A stretch of DNA of 64,000 nt from Bacillota bacterium (GCA_023410575.1 JAEYPP010000084.1:53620-117619), one strand, 5' to 3'. Positions 15,978 through 25,929 are shown, counted from the first letter of the stretch. Program-made: numbers and translations. Notes: generated by a model from the sequence alone, not told the origin.

Positions 15978-18035
15978 TTAAATATGAAACTCTTCAACAC
16001 AAATTTCCAGCTCTTTAGCATAAGAATTTAATGTTTCTGCCATTGAGGTTAAGTTTGTAACAACATCAAATTGTTGGCTTGCACTTTCACTAAGAACACC
16101 AGAAGAAGCGGCAGTCTGTTGCGAAATCGAGGAAATATCACAGATAGAATCAAGTGTCGTTGTACGCATTTCTTCCATATCTACTAAATTCGCTAAGATT
16201 GCATTTAACTGCTCACTTAATACGTCTACTTGTTGGTTCATAACGTCAAAAGATTCTTCTGTTTGTAATACTATCTCTTGCTGCTCTTTTACATAAATCT
16301 CTGTTTGTTTTGCAACTGTGGCTGTAGTATCTGTTTCTCTTACAATATCCAAAATAATATCATCAATTTTTTTTGCAGATACCATTGTCTGTTCTGCTAA
16401 TTTACGAATTTCCTGAGCAACCACACCAAAACCTCGGCCTGCTTCACCAGCTCTTGCAACTTCAATAGAAGCATTTAACGACAGTAAATTTGTCTGCTCT
16501 GATATCTCGTTAATAACAGTAACAATACTTCCAATTGACTTTGATTTTGTCTCAAGGTTCATAATGCTTCGAATGAATTTTTCAGTAGCTTGTGTGGTAG
16601 CCTTCGTTTTATCGTGAATTTGTCTTAAATTATGATTACCTGCTTTTACAGAATCCTGTGTCTTATCCGCAATTTCATGAATTACCTCTGCGTTGTTATG
16701 TACAAGTTTTATTTTCTGAGAAAGTGATTCCATTTGTTCTGTACTCTTTATAGAGTCTTCTGCCTGTGCCATAATACCAGACTCAATTTCTGAAGTCGCT
16801 GTTTTAATACTTTCAGCTGAAGTAACAAATGTTGCTGATGCTTCTGAGACTTTCTCCGCTGCACTCGATAATGAATTTGCTGTATCTTTTATTTTTCCAA
16901 TCAGATTCTTCATATGTTCAACCATCTGATTCAATTGACTCGATAGAAGTCCTAACTCATCCTTTTTATTCACTGAGAAAGAAACAGTCATATCGCCTTC
17001 TGTAACGCGTTGAATTTGATTTAATAAATTGCGTATTGTTCTGCCCATACGATTTGCTATCCATAAACCAACGAGACTTGCTATTACACTTGCAACAATA
17101 ACTATGATAACTGTTAACATACGTATATCATTTGCCTGTTTCATAACGTTATTCATTGGAACTAAGGAACTTAAACATATATTGCTATCACCAATCTTTA
17201 CTAGGCCAAATAAGTAACTCTGTCCTTCATATGTAATCGTATCGATCGTTATCTCCTCTTCATTTGCCAATGCATCCTGATAAAACGATTTATCTGCAAA
17301 TATAAATGAGTCAACAATCTGCTGATTATGGTCAAGTGTTAGTTCATAACCATCTTCAAGAACTAAAGTCAACAAACTATTTTCTCCCATATCAAGCTTA
17401 TATAAAATATCAAGAATTGTATCTTTCTTTAAGTCAGCACAAATATATGCGTTTGCTGATGGAAATTTTCGTACCATACGAATTGCATACGAGGAAGAAT
17501 CAACACCAAGCATGCTATCAATCTCTGGCATTGCACCAAACCAAAGATAACTACCCTTTATTTTGCTCGCTATGTCCCCTTGTTTTGTTTGTGAAAATTT
17601 TGTATAAAGCTCTCCCTCTTTCGTACCCACTGTAGAGATAGAGTTTCCATTATCAGCTAACATATGAATATTTCCAACAAAGGAAGATAAACGTACGGTA
17701 CTTTTAAATTCTTGTAGCTTTTCACTCTTGATAGTTCGTTTTTGAGTTTCCGCACCATCATAAACACCTGTTACATAATATAACATATTCGGATCTGATA
17801 CCGTTGTATTAAAATCACGTTTTGTCGTATTCAATATAAATGTAAAGTAGTCTCCTGTCATATCGATTGATTGACGAAATGATGCTTCATAGTTGTTAAT
17901 AAAACCATTCGCTGCTTTTTTATAAGAAACTATACCTAACACTACAATAAAGCATACAGGTAACAAAACGCTAATAATTAATTTAGAACGTATACTATGT
18001 ATTTTTGATACTTTTATTTGATTTGATTTCCCCAT
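15978..18035 (-). CDS. Methyl-accepting chemotaxis protein
   Basis: This is a full transmembrane chemoreceptor of 685 residues. TM1 lies near 18-37 and TM2 near 305-328. The roughly 265 residues between them should form an extracellular Cache-type sensor. HAMP follows (RTIRNLLNQIQRVTEGDMTV near 335-354). The cytoplasmic signalling domain has the tip NEISEQTNLLSLNASIEVAR with GEAGRGFGVVAQEIRKLAEQT near 500-540; the tip reads IEVARAGE where most receptors have IEAARAGE. The protein ends near CVEEFHI without a CheR-tether pentapeptide. The ligand is unknown. The start follows AAGGAGGAG. Confidence 0.93.
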   Translation of the reverse strand: MGKSNQIKVSKIHSIRSKLIISVLLPVCFIVVLGIVSYKKAANGFINNYEASFRQSIDMTGDYFTFILNTTKRDFNTTVSDPNMLYYVTGVYDGAETQKRTIKSEKLQEFKSTVRLSSFVGNIHMLADNGNSISTVGTKEGELYTKFSQTKQGDIASKIKGSYLWFGAMPEIDSMLGVDSSSYAIRMVRKFPSANAYICADLKKDTILDILYKLDMGENSLLTLVLEDGYELTLDHNQQIVDSFIFADKSFYQDALANEEEITIDTITYEGQSYLFGLVKIGDSNICLSSLVPMNNVMKQANDIRMLTVIIVIVASVIASLVGLWIANRMGRTIRNLLNQIQRVTEGDMTVSFSVNKKDELGLLSSQLNQMVEHMKNLIGKIKDTANSLSSAAEKVSEASATFVTSAESIKTATSEIESGIMAQAEDSIKSTEQMESLSQKIKLVHNNAEVIHEIADKTQDSVKAGNHNLRQIHDKTKATTQATEKFIRSIMNLETKSKSIGSIVTVINEISEQTNLLSLNASIEVARAGEAGRGFGVVAQEIRKLAEQTMVSAKKIDDIILDIVRETDTTATVAKQTEIYVKEQQEIVLQTEESFDVMNQQVDVLSEQLNAILANLVDMEEMRTTTLDSICDISSISQQTAASSGVLSESASQQFDVVTNLTSMAETLNSYAKELEICVEEFHI

Positions 18036-18312
18036 AAAATCTCCTCCTTGATATTTTTATTTGCATTCTCCCCTATCTATTTTATCACAAAAAAACATGA
18101 TTTTCTACAGGATTATTGTATAATCTCATTAGTTTTTTAATATTTTCAATTTTTCAATTTATATTGATTAAAATACAGCCTTGATTGAAAATCAGATTCC
18201 TTAGACCAATGAGATTTGACTAAATTGTGTCTTGTCGTCAATATATGACTTTTTATCACCAATGACCACAACTCTCATATAATACTGTATAACATAAAAA
18301 TGGAGGCTACCC

Positions 18313-19095
18313 ATGGAAGCTCAAGGTACCACAAATGGGTTCCTGCATGTAAATTCACTCAGTTACGCTTATCACACCTTAGAAGCGGAGACCCATGCAA
18401 TCAAGGATGTCAGCTTTGATATAGCAGAAGGTGAATTTATTGCGATTGTCGGACCTAGCGGTTGTGGCAAATCAACACTTCTATCCTTGATTGCTGGGCT
18501 TATTTCACCAGACTCTGGTGAGATTTATATAAATGGGAAGTCAGTAGCAGATTCTGGAGTAAATATTGGCTATATGCTTCAAAAGGACCACCTTCTTGAT
18601 TGGAGGTCAACATATAAAAATGTTGCTTTGGGGCTTGAAATTCAGCACAAATTCAATGAGCAAAGTATTTTCATGATAAATCATATGCTTGAAACTTATG
18701 GTTTAATTTCATTTAAAGATGCAAAGCCAAGCGCATTGTCAGGTGGCATGCGTCAACGTGCTGCATTAATTCGGACTTTGTTACTCCGACCTGATATCTT
18801 GTTACTTGATGAACCATTTTCAGCCTTAGATTATCAAACACGATTAGAAGTATCGGATGATATCTGCAAAATTATCCGTCATGAGAAGAAAACAGCAGTC
18901 TTAATTACTCATGATATTTCGGAAGCAATTAGCACAGCAGATAGAGTTATTGTTTTATCGAACCGCCCAGCAGCAATTAAATGTATTGTTGATATTCATT
19001 TATCATCAGAGGATGACTCACCACTTCACAAACGTAGTGCTCCTGAATTCAGCTATTATTTTAATCTGATATGGAAGGAGATGACTTCGACATGA
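18313..19095 (+). CDS. ABC transporter ATP-binding protein (SsuB/TauB-like)
   Basis: This cytoplasmic ATPase belongs to the nitrate/sulfonate/taurine type of importers. It shows Walker A GPSGCGKST (47-55), signature LSGGMRQRAALIRTLL, Walker B PDILLLDEPFSALD, and the switch histidine in AVLITHDISEA. The 260 residues fit the family. The stop overlaps the start of the permease gene (ATGA), so the two are translationally coupled. No substrate-binding protein gene is adjacent, which leaves the substrate open. Confidence 0.92.
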   Translation: MEAQGTTNGFLHVNSLSYAYHTLEAETHAIKDVSFDIAEGEFIAIVGPSGCGKSTLLSLIAGLISPDSGEIYINGKSVADSGVNIGYMLQKDHLLDWRSTYKNVALGLEIQHKFNEQSIFMINHMLETYGLISFKDAKPSALSGGMRQRAALIRTLLLRPDILLLDEPFSALDYQTRLEVSDDICKIIRHEKKTAVLITHDISEAISTADRVIVLSNRPAAIKCIVDIHLSSEDDSPLHKRSAPEFSYYFNLIWKEMTST

Positions 19096-19919
19096 TCCTA
19101 CGACAAAAAAAGCAAATAATAGGTCAATCACAAGTTTCAGCTACACATAAGAAATTCTTAGAAGATTACAAGAAAAATCGTACGAAGATTCGCATCGCCC
19201 AGTGGGCTATTTTTGTTACTTTTATTATTCTGTGGGAATTCAGCACTCGTATGGAATGGCTTAATTCATTTATTTTCAGTAGTCCAACACGCGTCATTAA
19301 AACTGTTGTTGAAATGAGTCGTGATGGTACCCTCTTTTATCATACTGGAATTACTTTGCTTGAAACCTTCGTAAGTTTTGCACTTGTTATCCTAATTGGA
19401 TTAATAATCGCCATCCTCCTATGGTGGAATGATAATATAGCAAAAGTGTTTGAACCTTACCTTGTAATCTTAAATAGTTTACCAAAGACAGCACTTGCCC
19501 CAATTTTTATTGTCTGGCTTGGGAACAATATGAAAACAATTATCGTAGCAGCTGTTTCAGTTGCCGTATTTAGTTCCATTATCACACTGTACTCAAACTT
19601 TCAAATGGTTGAGGAAGATAAGCTGAAATTAATTTATACGTTTGGTGGAACAAAGAAGGATATCTTGTTCAAGGTCATCCTTCCAAGTAACCTGCCAACA
19701 ATTCTTAGCGTTATGAAAGTTAACATTGGGTTATCACTTGTTGGCGTAATCATAGGTGAGTTTCTTGCAGCTAAAGCAGGACTTGGATATTTAATTGTTT
19801 ATGGTAGTCAAGTATTTAAACTTGACTGGGTTATCATGAGCATCGTTATCTTATGTATCGTAGCTACTGGATTGTACGGGATTCTTAGTTATGCAGAAAA
19901 AAGAGTAAAACGAAGCTAA
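19092..19919 (+). CDS. ABC transporter permease (SsuC/TauC-like)
   Basis: The start chosen is the ATG at 19092 because it overlaps the upstream stop as ATGA and follows GGAAGGAG at 19073-19079; an upstream ATG at 19071 lacks a site. The protein has about six membrane segments from residue 35 on. The family's EAA-like loop is visible around TFGGTKKDILFKVILPSNLPTI, which docks on the ATPase. The segment LNSLPKTALAPIFIVWLG is typical of this permease group. It works with the preceding ATPase. A terminator follows, so no binding protein is encoded in this operon. Confidence 0.92.
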   Translation: MILRQKKQIIGQSQVSATHKKFLEDYKKNRTKIRIAQWAIFVTFIILWEFSTRMEWLNSFIFSSPTRVIKTVVEMSRDGTLFYHTGITLLETFVSFALVILIGLIIAILLWWNDNIAKVFEPYLVILNSLPKTALAPIFIVWLGNNMKTIIVAAVSVAVFSSIITLYSNFQMVEEDKLKLIYTFGGTKKDILFKVILPSNLPTILSVMKVNIGLSLVGVIIGEFLAAKAGLGYLIVYGSQVFKLDWVIMSIVILCIVATGLYGILSYAEKRVKRS

Positions 19920-19927
19920 ACAAACAA

Positions 19928-19966
19928 AGACCAGAACGAGAGTTAAGCTATCCCTTGTTCTGGTCT
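19928..19966. terminator. Terminator between convergent ABC operons
   Basis: AGACCAGAAC pairs with GTTCTGGTCT (10 bp). The plus-strand continuation AAATTTATCTTT is T-rich. It ends just before the stop of the convergent permease gene. Confidence 0.8.
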
Positions 19967-19970
19967 AAAT

Positions 19971-20924
19971 TTATCTTTCCTCTCGGAAATAGTTCACTCC
20001 ACAGCTTGCTGGCTGTGCGTTATTCTTTGAGCTTCTAACAGAAGCAACTACCAATACTACTGTAGTAATAATGTAAGGTAACATGTCATAAAATGCCCCT
20101 GGGATACCAAGAGAACTTGGTACATAAAACTTTAATTGACGCAATGCGCCAAAGATGAAGGAACCAAAGATTGCCTTTGTTGGACTCCAAGAAGCAAAGA
20201 TAACTAATGCAACAGAGATCCATCCAATACCTCCAACACAATCACTAATCCATACACCTTTATTAATAATCATAATCGTAAATGCTCCACCAATACCGCA
20301 GATTCCACCACCTAGGCAGACATTGAGATACTTCCATTTGGTTACTTTAATACCTGCCGCATCTGCAGAAGCTGGGTTTTCACCGATAGCTCGAACATTT
20401 AGTCCAGTTTTGGTCTTATTTAAATAGAATGCCAATACAATAGCTACCACAATTCCCAAATAAACAAACGGATTATAAGAAAAGAATAGCTGCCCAATAA
20501 CAGGGATATCACTAAGTCCAGGGATATTGATATTTCTCATCTGGCTTGTTATATTCGCTGGAAGTTTTAAAGATTCCACATCATATGCCGTTCTTGCATA
20601 ATATCCAAAGAAATTAGCAGAACCGACACCAAAGATTGTTAATGTAAGACCAGTTACATTTTGATTCGCCATAAACGTTATTGTTAGTATGCCATATAGT
20701 AATGCAGCTAATGCTCCTGCCGCGAAAGCTGCAAGTAATGCTATTATAAAACTATCGGTTGAATATCCTACCATAAATCCAGCGCAAGCACCAATGGCCA
20801 TCATACCCTCTACACCAAGATTTAAATGGCCAACTTTTTCTGTAATGATTTCACCGAGAGTACCAAACAAAATAGGGGTACCTGCAGTTATCGAAGCTGC
20901 AAGAAATGTTAGAAACATATCCAT
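19971..20924 (-). CDS. BMP-type ABC transporter permease 2 (locus 1)
   Basis: This 317-residue membrane protein belongs to the branched permease family used by BMP-dependent purine/nucleoside importers (NupQ/YufQ type). It has about nine hydrophobic segments. Hallmarks are LGEIITEKVGHLNLGVEGMMAIGA near 22-45, NQNVTGLTLTIFG near 88-100 and RAIGENPASADAAGI near 175-189. It is the last gene of a four-gene operon, and its start overlaps the stop of the first permease by one base. The two permeases should form a heterodimer in the membrane. Confidence 0.92.
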   Translation of the reverse strand: MDMFLTFLAASITAGTPILFGTLGEIITEKVGHLNLGVEGMMAIGACAGFMVGYSTDSFIIALLAAFAAGALAALLYGILTITFMANQNVTGLTLTIFGVGSANFFGYYARTAYDVESLKLPANITSQMRNINIPGLSDIPVIGQLFFSYNPFVYLGIVVAIVLAFYLNKTKTGLNVRAIGENPASADAAGIKVTKWKYLNVCLGGGICGIGGAFTIMIINKGVWISDCVGGIGWISVALVIFASWSPTKAIFGSFIFGALRQLKFYVPSSLGIPGAFYDMLPYIITTVVLVVASVRSSKNNAQPASCGVNYFREER

Positions 20925-22027
20925 TAGTTTGTTCCTCCCTTCTTAGTCGTTGTAAACTTATATCGAATAAAAAATTCACATCCAATTACAAAGAATAAGA
21001 TAATTCCTTGCAATACATCAGCACAAGCTTCTGATAAACCAAAGGTAGATTCAACTACAGAACTTCCCTTTTCCATAATGCTAAACAATGCTGCAACAAT
21101 TAAAATGGACCATGGTTTTAAACTAGCAAGCCAAGCAACAATAATCGCTGTAAAGCCAACACCTCTTGTAATACCCTCTGACATTGTACCAGCATTACCA
21201 CTTACCTCTATCATACCGGCAATTCCACAGATTCCACCACTCAAAAACATCGTACGAAGAATAATCTTCTTTACATTCATACCTGCATAACTAGCCGTTG
21301 CTGGGCTTTCGCCAACTACATCAATCTCATAACCATGCTTTGTATACTTTAAGTAAACAAAGACAAGTAATAAGAGAACTATTGCAATAATCCAACCTGA
21401 ATGAACACCAAGTACTTTATCTAACTTTCCATTAGCACTAAAAAGAGCAAATTTCTTATAACCTAGCGATGTTGGATCTGCCCATGGACCTTCTCGTAAG
21501 AAGATAACAAAGTTTAATGCAATATAATTAAGCATTAAGGTAAATAAAGTTTCATTCGTTTTATATTTTGCTTTAAAATAAGCTGGTAGTAACCCCATAA
21601 GTCCACCACCAAGCATACCAGCAAGAAACATCACTGGAATTAATATAATGCGTGGCCAATCCCCATGGAATAGTGCAAAATAGGAGGCAAATGCAGCTCC
21701 CATAATAATCTGTCCTTCACCACCGATATTCCAAAACTTCATTTTAAAAGCTAAAGTAATACCAAGCGAGGTAATCAATAAAGGAATCATAATCTTAATT
21801 GTACCAGTAATGGCTAGTTTCGACCGTAATGCTCCTTTTACCATTGTTATGTAGACGTCGATTGGGTTATTTCCAATGAGTAAGATAAAGATAGCGCCAG
21901 CAATTAAAGCCATGAATAAAGCAGCAAAACGTAATAATATCACCTTATTCTTAGGCAACTGAGCACGCTTTACAGTACGTATCGTAAATCCACTTTTGCT
22001 CGTTAAGTTTGCATTCGTACTACTCAT
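20924..22027 (-). CDS. BMP-type ABC transporter permease 1 (locus 1)
   Basis: This 367-residue permease is of the NupP/YufP type. A 30-residue cytoplasmic N terminus precedes about nine to ten membrane segments. Typical elements are FKMKFWNIGGEGQIIMGAAFA near 96-116, TNETLFTLMLNYIA near 155-168 and VVGESPATASYAGM near 237-250. It overlaps the ATPase gene by eight bases upstream and the second permease by one base downstream, which indicates tight translational coupling. The substrate is probably a purine base or nucleoside, inferred from the family. Confidence 0.92.
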   Translation of the reverse strand: MSSTNANLTSKSGFTIRTVKRAQLPKNKVILLRFAALFMALIAGAIFILLIGNNPIDVYITMVKGALRSKLAITGTIKIMIPLLITSLGITLAFKMKFWNIGGEGQIIMGAAFASYFALFHGDWPRIILIPVMFLAGMLGGGLMGLLPAYFKAKYKTNETLFTLMLNYIALNFVIFLREGPWADPTSLGYKKFALFSANGKLDKVLGVHSGWIIAIVLLLLVFVYLKYTKHGYEIDVVGESPATASYAGMNVKKIILRTMFLSGGICGIAGMIEVSGNAGTMSEGITRGVGFTAIIVAWLASLKPWSILIVAALFSIMEKGSSVVESTFGLSEACADVLQGIILFFVIGCEFFIRYKFTTTKKGGTN

Positions 22028-23555
22028 CTTTTGCCACCTCCTTAACTTCTTGTCCAGTCATAAGCATACCTAGTTGCTCCTTTGTAGCCTTTTTAGCATT
22101 TACGATACCTGTTACTTTTCCATGACACATTACCATAATGTTATCACAAAGTTCAAGTAACACATCCAAATCCTCACCAACATAAATGACTGCGACATTT
22201 TTCATCTTCTGTTCATTTAATAAATTATAGATTGTATAGGAGGAATTAATATCAAGACCACGCACTGGATAAGCTGTTATTAAGACATTTGGACTTGATT
22301 CAATTTCACGTCCTAATAAAACTTTTTGTACATTACCACCTGACATCAGTCGAACTGGTGTCTCGACGGAAGGTGTAATAATATCAAGTCTTTTTACAAG
22401 CTCTTGTGCCAACTTTCTTGCTGGTTTTCGGTTAACAAATGGTCCTCTCCCTTTGTTGTAACTTTTAAGTAATACATTGTCCGTCATTCCCATCGAAGCA
22501 ACTAATCCCATTCCGAGGCGGTCTTCTGGGACAAAACTCATACTAATGCCAAGGTTAATGATTTCTAATGGTTTTTTTCCAACAATATTTTCTTTTTTAT
22601 AAAGAATAGCACCTTTTTTTACAGGTAATAGTCCAGCAATTCCCTCACATAACTCTCTCTGTCCGCTACCTGCAACACCCGCAATTCCAAGAATTTCACC
22701 TGTACGAATCTCAAAGTTTATATCCTCAATTCCCCTAGTTCCATCCGAAGAATCAATGGTTAAATCTACACATTTTAAGATTGCTTGCTTTTTGTCATTC
22801 TCAGGACGGTCAATCTCTAGGCTAACGGCACGGCCTACCATTAGTTCGGTAAGGGAAGTGACATCACAATCTCCTGTATTCACAGTATCAATACTCTTTC
22901 CCTTACGTAATATAGTAACACGATCACTTATCTCAAGTACTTCATTTAATTTATGAGTAATTATAATGATAGAGTTTCCTTGCTCCTTCATTCTACGTAA
23001 AATCGAAAATAACCTTTGTGTTTCTTGAGGAGTAAGAACCGCAGTTGGCTCATCTAGGATTAATATTTTCGCACCACGATAAAGAACCTTTAATATTTCC
23101 ACTGTCTGTTTTTCACTAACAGACATATCATATACTTTTTTATTAGAATCAACTTCAAGACCAAATTTATCACATATAGAAGCAATTTTCTCTTGCATTA
23201 CCTTTGGCTTTTCTAGTTTTTCCTTTGTGCCAAGCACAATATTTTGTGCAGCAGTAAAAACCTCTACCAACTTAAAGTGCTGATGTATCATACCAATTCC
23301 AAACTTTTGTGCATCGTTTGGTGACTCGATATCTACTCTGTTACCATCAATAAAGATGACACCCTCGTCTGGGTGGTAAATTCCTGACAACATATTCATT
23401 AATGTTGTTTTACCTGAACCATTTTCGCCCAATAGTGCTAAGATCTCACCATGTTTGACACTTAAATCGATATGATCATTCGCTACTACTGAACCAAAGC
23501 GTTTTGTTAATCCTTTACACTCAATTGCATTCACTGGTGTTTTGGCCGTATCCAT
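22020..23555 (-). CDS. BMP-type ABC transporter double ATPase (locus 1)
   Basis: This 511-residue protein has two ABC domains in one chain, as in NupO/RbsA-type importers. Domain 1 has an intact Walker A (GENGSGKTT, near 43-51) and Walker B (ILILDEPTAVLTPQE), but its signature is YDMSVSEKQTVEIL rather than LSGGQ. Domain 2 lacks the Walker A lysine (GVAGSGQRE) and has a degenerate Walker B (VLITAYPVRGLD), but a good signature (MSGGNVQKV). One competent ATP site is therefore expected, which is normal for this family. A hairpin separates it from the upstream binding-protein gene. Confidence 0.92.
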   Translation of the reverse strand: MDTAKTPVNAIECKGLTKRFGSVVANDHIDLSVKHGEILALLGENGSGKTTLMNMLSGIYHPDEGVIFIDGNRVDIESPNDAQKFGIGMIHQHFKLVEVFTAAQNIVLGTKEKLEKPKVMQEKIASICDKFGLEVDSNKKVYDMSVSEKQTVEILKVLYRGAKILILDEPTAVLTPQETQRLFSILRRMKEQGNSIIIITHKLNEVLEISDRVTILRKGKSIDTVNTGDCDVTSLTELMVGRAVSLEIDRPENDKKQAILKCVDLTIDSSDGTRGIEDINFEIRTGEILGIAGVAGSGQRELCEGIAGLLPVKKGAILYKKENIVGKKPLEIINLGISMSFVPEDRLGMGLVASMGMTDNVLLKSYNKGRGPFVNRKPARKLAQELVKRLDIITPSVETPVRLMSGGNVQKVLLGREIESSPNVLITAYPVRGLDINSSYTIYNLLNEQKMKNVAVIYVGEDLDVLLELCDNIMVMCHGKVTGIVNAKKATKEQLGMLMTGQEVKEVAKDE

Positions 23556-23654
23556 ATGAATTCCTCCAACATAAAATTATCCAAATATACCATTTACTAT
23601 ACTACAGTAAGAAAAACGTGTCAATTCATGTAGAACAGTCATTTACAAGCAAAA

Positions 23655-23691
23655 AGGCATTGCAAGTTTAATAAATCACGTTGCAATGCCT
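23655..23691 (-). terminator. Intercistronic hairpin after the locus 1 binding-protein gene
   Basis: AGGCATTGCAA pairs with TTGCAATGCCT (11 bp perfect). On the minus strand TTTTT follows almost at once. It lies between the binding-protein stop and the ATPase start and probably ends part of the transcripts, so that the binding protein is made in excess. Confidence 0.75.
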
Positions 23692-23718
23692 GATAGACAC
23701 TTCTATAATACTTATTGA

Positions 23719-24852
23719 TTACTGCTCTACTACATTCTTGAAGTACCAGTTAATCTTACCAGTAATCGTATCATCATCTAATGATTTACCTTCTTCACCA
23801 ATTTTTTGGCCATCATTAGTCTCAATTACACCAGTAAATACATCCCATTCACCAGAAGTGATTTTAGCTTTTGCTTCTTCAACCTTTTCTTTCGTTCCTT
23901 CTGCACAAAGATCAGATAATGGAGCCATTGTGATTAAGCCTTCTCCCATACCACCATAATAGTTACTAGCATCCCAAGTCCCATCAATGATAGATTCCAC
24001 TGCTGATGTATAATATGCTGACCAATCCCACATAGCGGAAGTAAGTACTGCATTAGGAGCATCTTTCGACATATCGGAGTTATATCCAACACCATATGCG
24101 CCTGCTGCTTCAGCTGCTGTCATTGGGTTAGGAGAATCACAATGCTGACTAATTACATCACATCCTAAAGCAAGTAATGCTTCAGCTGCTGCTGCTTCAC
24201 CTTCTGGATTATACCAACTATTAGTTGTTTTAACATAAACTTTAGCATCAGGATTTACAGAGTAAATACCCATTGCGAATGCATCAAGTCCACCTGTTAC
24301 TTCGGCGTTTTCTTTACCCCAAGCTGCCACATAACCAATCTTGTTAGATTCTGTCTTTAAACCAGCTGCAATGCCAGTTAAATATCTTGCTTGATAAATT
24401 CTTCCAAAGTAATTATTAAAGTTCGTTCCATTGTCCTTGTAACCTGTGCCGTGTGAGAAAATTACGTCTGGATATTCTTTTGCCATTGTTTCAACTGTAT
24501 CCATGTAACCCCAGCTTGTAGCAAAGATTACATTACATCCAGCTTCGATACACTCCTCAATTGCAGTTTGGATAGCAACTGGATCACTATCGTCTGTATT
24601 GTTCTTACGGATAATCTGACTATCTTGTAATCCAATGTTTTTTTGCATTCCTTGAATACCAAGGTCATGAGTATATGTATAACCTGAGCCCTCCGCAGGA
24701 TCTGTAATGTGAATAACACCTACTTTAATATCTTCCTTAGCTATCGGTACTAGCGTAGACTCAGATTTTTTGTCTTCTTTGGAACCACATCCTGTTAGCA
24801 CACTAGCTGCAAGAGCTACTGTAAGCACTAAACTTAATAACTTCTTCTTCAT
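23719..24852 (-). CDS. BMP-family substrate-binding lipoprotein (locus 1)
   Basis: The start chosen is the ATG at 24852, nine bases after GAGGAGG; an ATG six bases upstream is too close, and a longer frame to 24927 has no signal peptide. The lipobox is LTGC (C20). The mature protein shows BMP features (KVGVIHITDPAEGSGYTYTH, then CNVIFATSWGYMDTV) and QHCDSPNP. This clade differs clearly from the second locus protein (no DDxSFNQ motif) and resembles the group I associate with purine-base uptake; this is inference. It is anchored outside the membrane and delivers substrate to the downstream permeases. Confidence 0.9.
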   Translation of the reverse strand: MKKKLLSLVLTVALAASVLTGCGSKEDKKSESTLVPIAKEDIKVGVIHITDPAEGSGYTYTHDLGIQGMQKNIGLQDSQIIRKNNTDDSDPVAIQTAIEECIEAGCNVIFATSWGYMDTVETMAKEYPDVIFSHGTGYKDNGTNFNNYFGRIYQARYLTGIAAGLKTESNKIGYVAAWGKENAEVTGGLDAFAMGIYSVNPDAKVYVKTTNSWYNPEGEAAAAEALLALGCDVISQHCDSPNPMTAAEAAGAYGVGYNSDMSKDAPNAVLTSAMWDWSAYYTSAVESIIDGTWDASNYYGGMGEGLITMAPLSDLCAEGTKEKVEEAKAKITSGEWDVFTGVIETNDGQKIGEEGKSLDDDTITGKINWYFKNVVEQ

Positions 24853-24898
24853 CGTCATTTTCCTCCTCGTAAAATCAATAAAATTGTTTGATACGAGA

Positions 24899-24927
24899 AT
24901 TATAGACGAAAAAATTCCGTAATGCAA
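24899..24927 (-). promoter_or_regulatory. Promoter of BMP transporter locus 1
   Basis: On the minus strand TTGCAT (24922-24927) and TATAAT (24899-24904) are separated by 17 bases, 46 bases upstream of the chosen start. No riboswitch-like fold was seen between them and the gene. Confidence 0.65.
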
Positions 24928-25100
24928 TAAACTTAGTCATTATAATTAGTTATATAAAACATGAATTTTACTAATAACTCTTATACCCATAATTGTGATT
25001 AGGATTTCACAAGTACTTTCTATATTTTCATTCGGCATTTTGCACTTTAATAGACTTGCTAAAAATGGATGTCAAATATAGTTTAGGAGCACATATCTAA

Positions 25101-25298
25101 TTATACAACAGCTCCAAGTGTCGTTTCTGTACTTTCTTCGGATGGGCAACAAGCTTCATCAAATGCTACCATCGTTGCAAGTGTATCACCTAATTGCGAA
25201 AAAAAAGCTGCTAATAATGCAACTTCGTCACATTCTTTATCCTTAGCAATCAGACATGCGATTGCTGTTATGGAGGCTGTAAATTCGCAAGCTTTCAT
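25101..25298 (-). CDS. Small conserved clostridial protein (DUF6774-like)
   Basis: The 65-residue protein starts behind GGTGGA. The core CEFTASITAIACLIAKDKECD and EVALLAAFFSQLGDTLATM is helical and hydrophobic. It resembles the short uncharacterised clostridial family with the signature LAAxFxQLGDTLATI, which I recall as DUF6774. Three cysteines sit in the first 25 residues and two adjacent ones near 50 (EACCPS). No function is known. Confidence 0.65.
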   Translation of the reverse strand: MKACEFTASITAIACLIAKDKECDEVALLAAFFSQLGDTLATMVAFDEACCPSEESTETTLGAVV

Positions 25299-25543
25299 TA
25301 AAAAAATCCACCATTTAAAGTCTTTACTAGTATAATATGAAGTTTCTCCAAATTCGATTATAGAATTAGTATTTTCATAATGATTTAATTAAATTCTCCA
25401 CACGCATGGAAATTATTAATGAAGAAAGCGAAGCTAGAACATCTTATCCATAAGCAAAATTCATTACGAAAATAGATTAATTTACTAACAACAAAAAAGA
25501 AGTGGAGACCTTGTAACATCAAGGTTTCAACTTCTTAGACAAG

Positions 25544-25617
25544 TAGCGAAAGAGGGATTTGAACCCACGACACCACGGGTATGAACCGTGTGCTCTAGCC
25601 AACTGAGCTATTTCGCC
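25544..25617 (-). tRNA. tRNA-Met (CAT), elongator
   Basis: On the minus strand the sequence folds as a standard cloverleaf: acceptor GGCGAAA with TTTCGCT, D-arm TAGCTCAGTTGGCTAGAGC, anticodon arm CACGG-TTCATAC-CCGTG with CAT, and T-arm GTGGG-TTCAAAT-CCCTC (one imperfect pair). The G1-U72 pair and overall sequence match elongator tRNA-Met of Bacillus rather than initiator. CCA is not encoded. Confidence 0.9.
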
Positions 25618-25626
25618 ATATTAAAA

Positions 25627-25699
25627 TGGGACCTATAGGGCTCGAACCTATGACCCTCTGCTTGTAAGGCAGATGCTCTCCCAGCTGAGCTAAGATCCC
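25627..25699 (-). tRNA. tRNA-Val (TAC)
   Basis: The acceptor GGGATCT pairs with AGGTCCC. The anticodon arm is TCTGC-CTTACAA-GCAGA with anticodon TAC, and the T-arm is ATAGG-TTCGAGC-CCTAT. CCA is not encoded. It lies nine bases upstream of the tRNA-Met gene, in one transcript. Confidence 0.93.
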
Positions 25700-25929
25700 A
25701 TGCACTCAATATCTCTCGAGTACATTAATATTATATTTAGGACAAGACATTTTGTCAAGATTTAAATTACTTTTCTATACGGTATATTCTGGAATCATTT
25801 TTGCATCAATATTAACCCCACCATAAAAAGTACGCTTACTCTTTTCCACATCTTTTGTTATCCTTATCAGCAATAGCCATTAGAGAGTTATTCATAACAT
25901 TGATTGCAATTTGCGAACTCCATGATACC

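Noticed and set aside
24852..24927. Longer start for the locus 1 binding protein
   Set aside because: It would place about 25 residues before the signal peptide and overlaps the predicted promoter -10/-35. The ribosome binding site fits the start at 24852.
25700..25929. Possible gene fragment between tRNA-Val and tyrS
   Set aside because: A short minus-strand frame reading AINVMNNSLMAIADKDN was seen, but it has no start site and no family I recognise, so it was not annotated.
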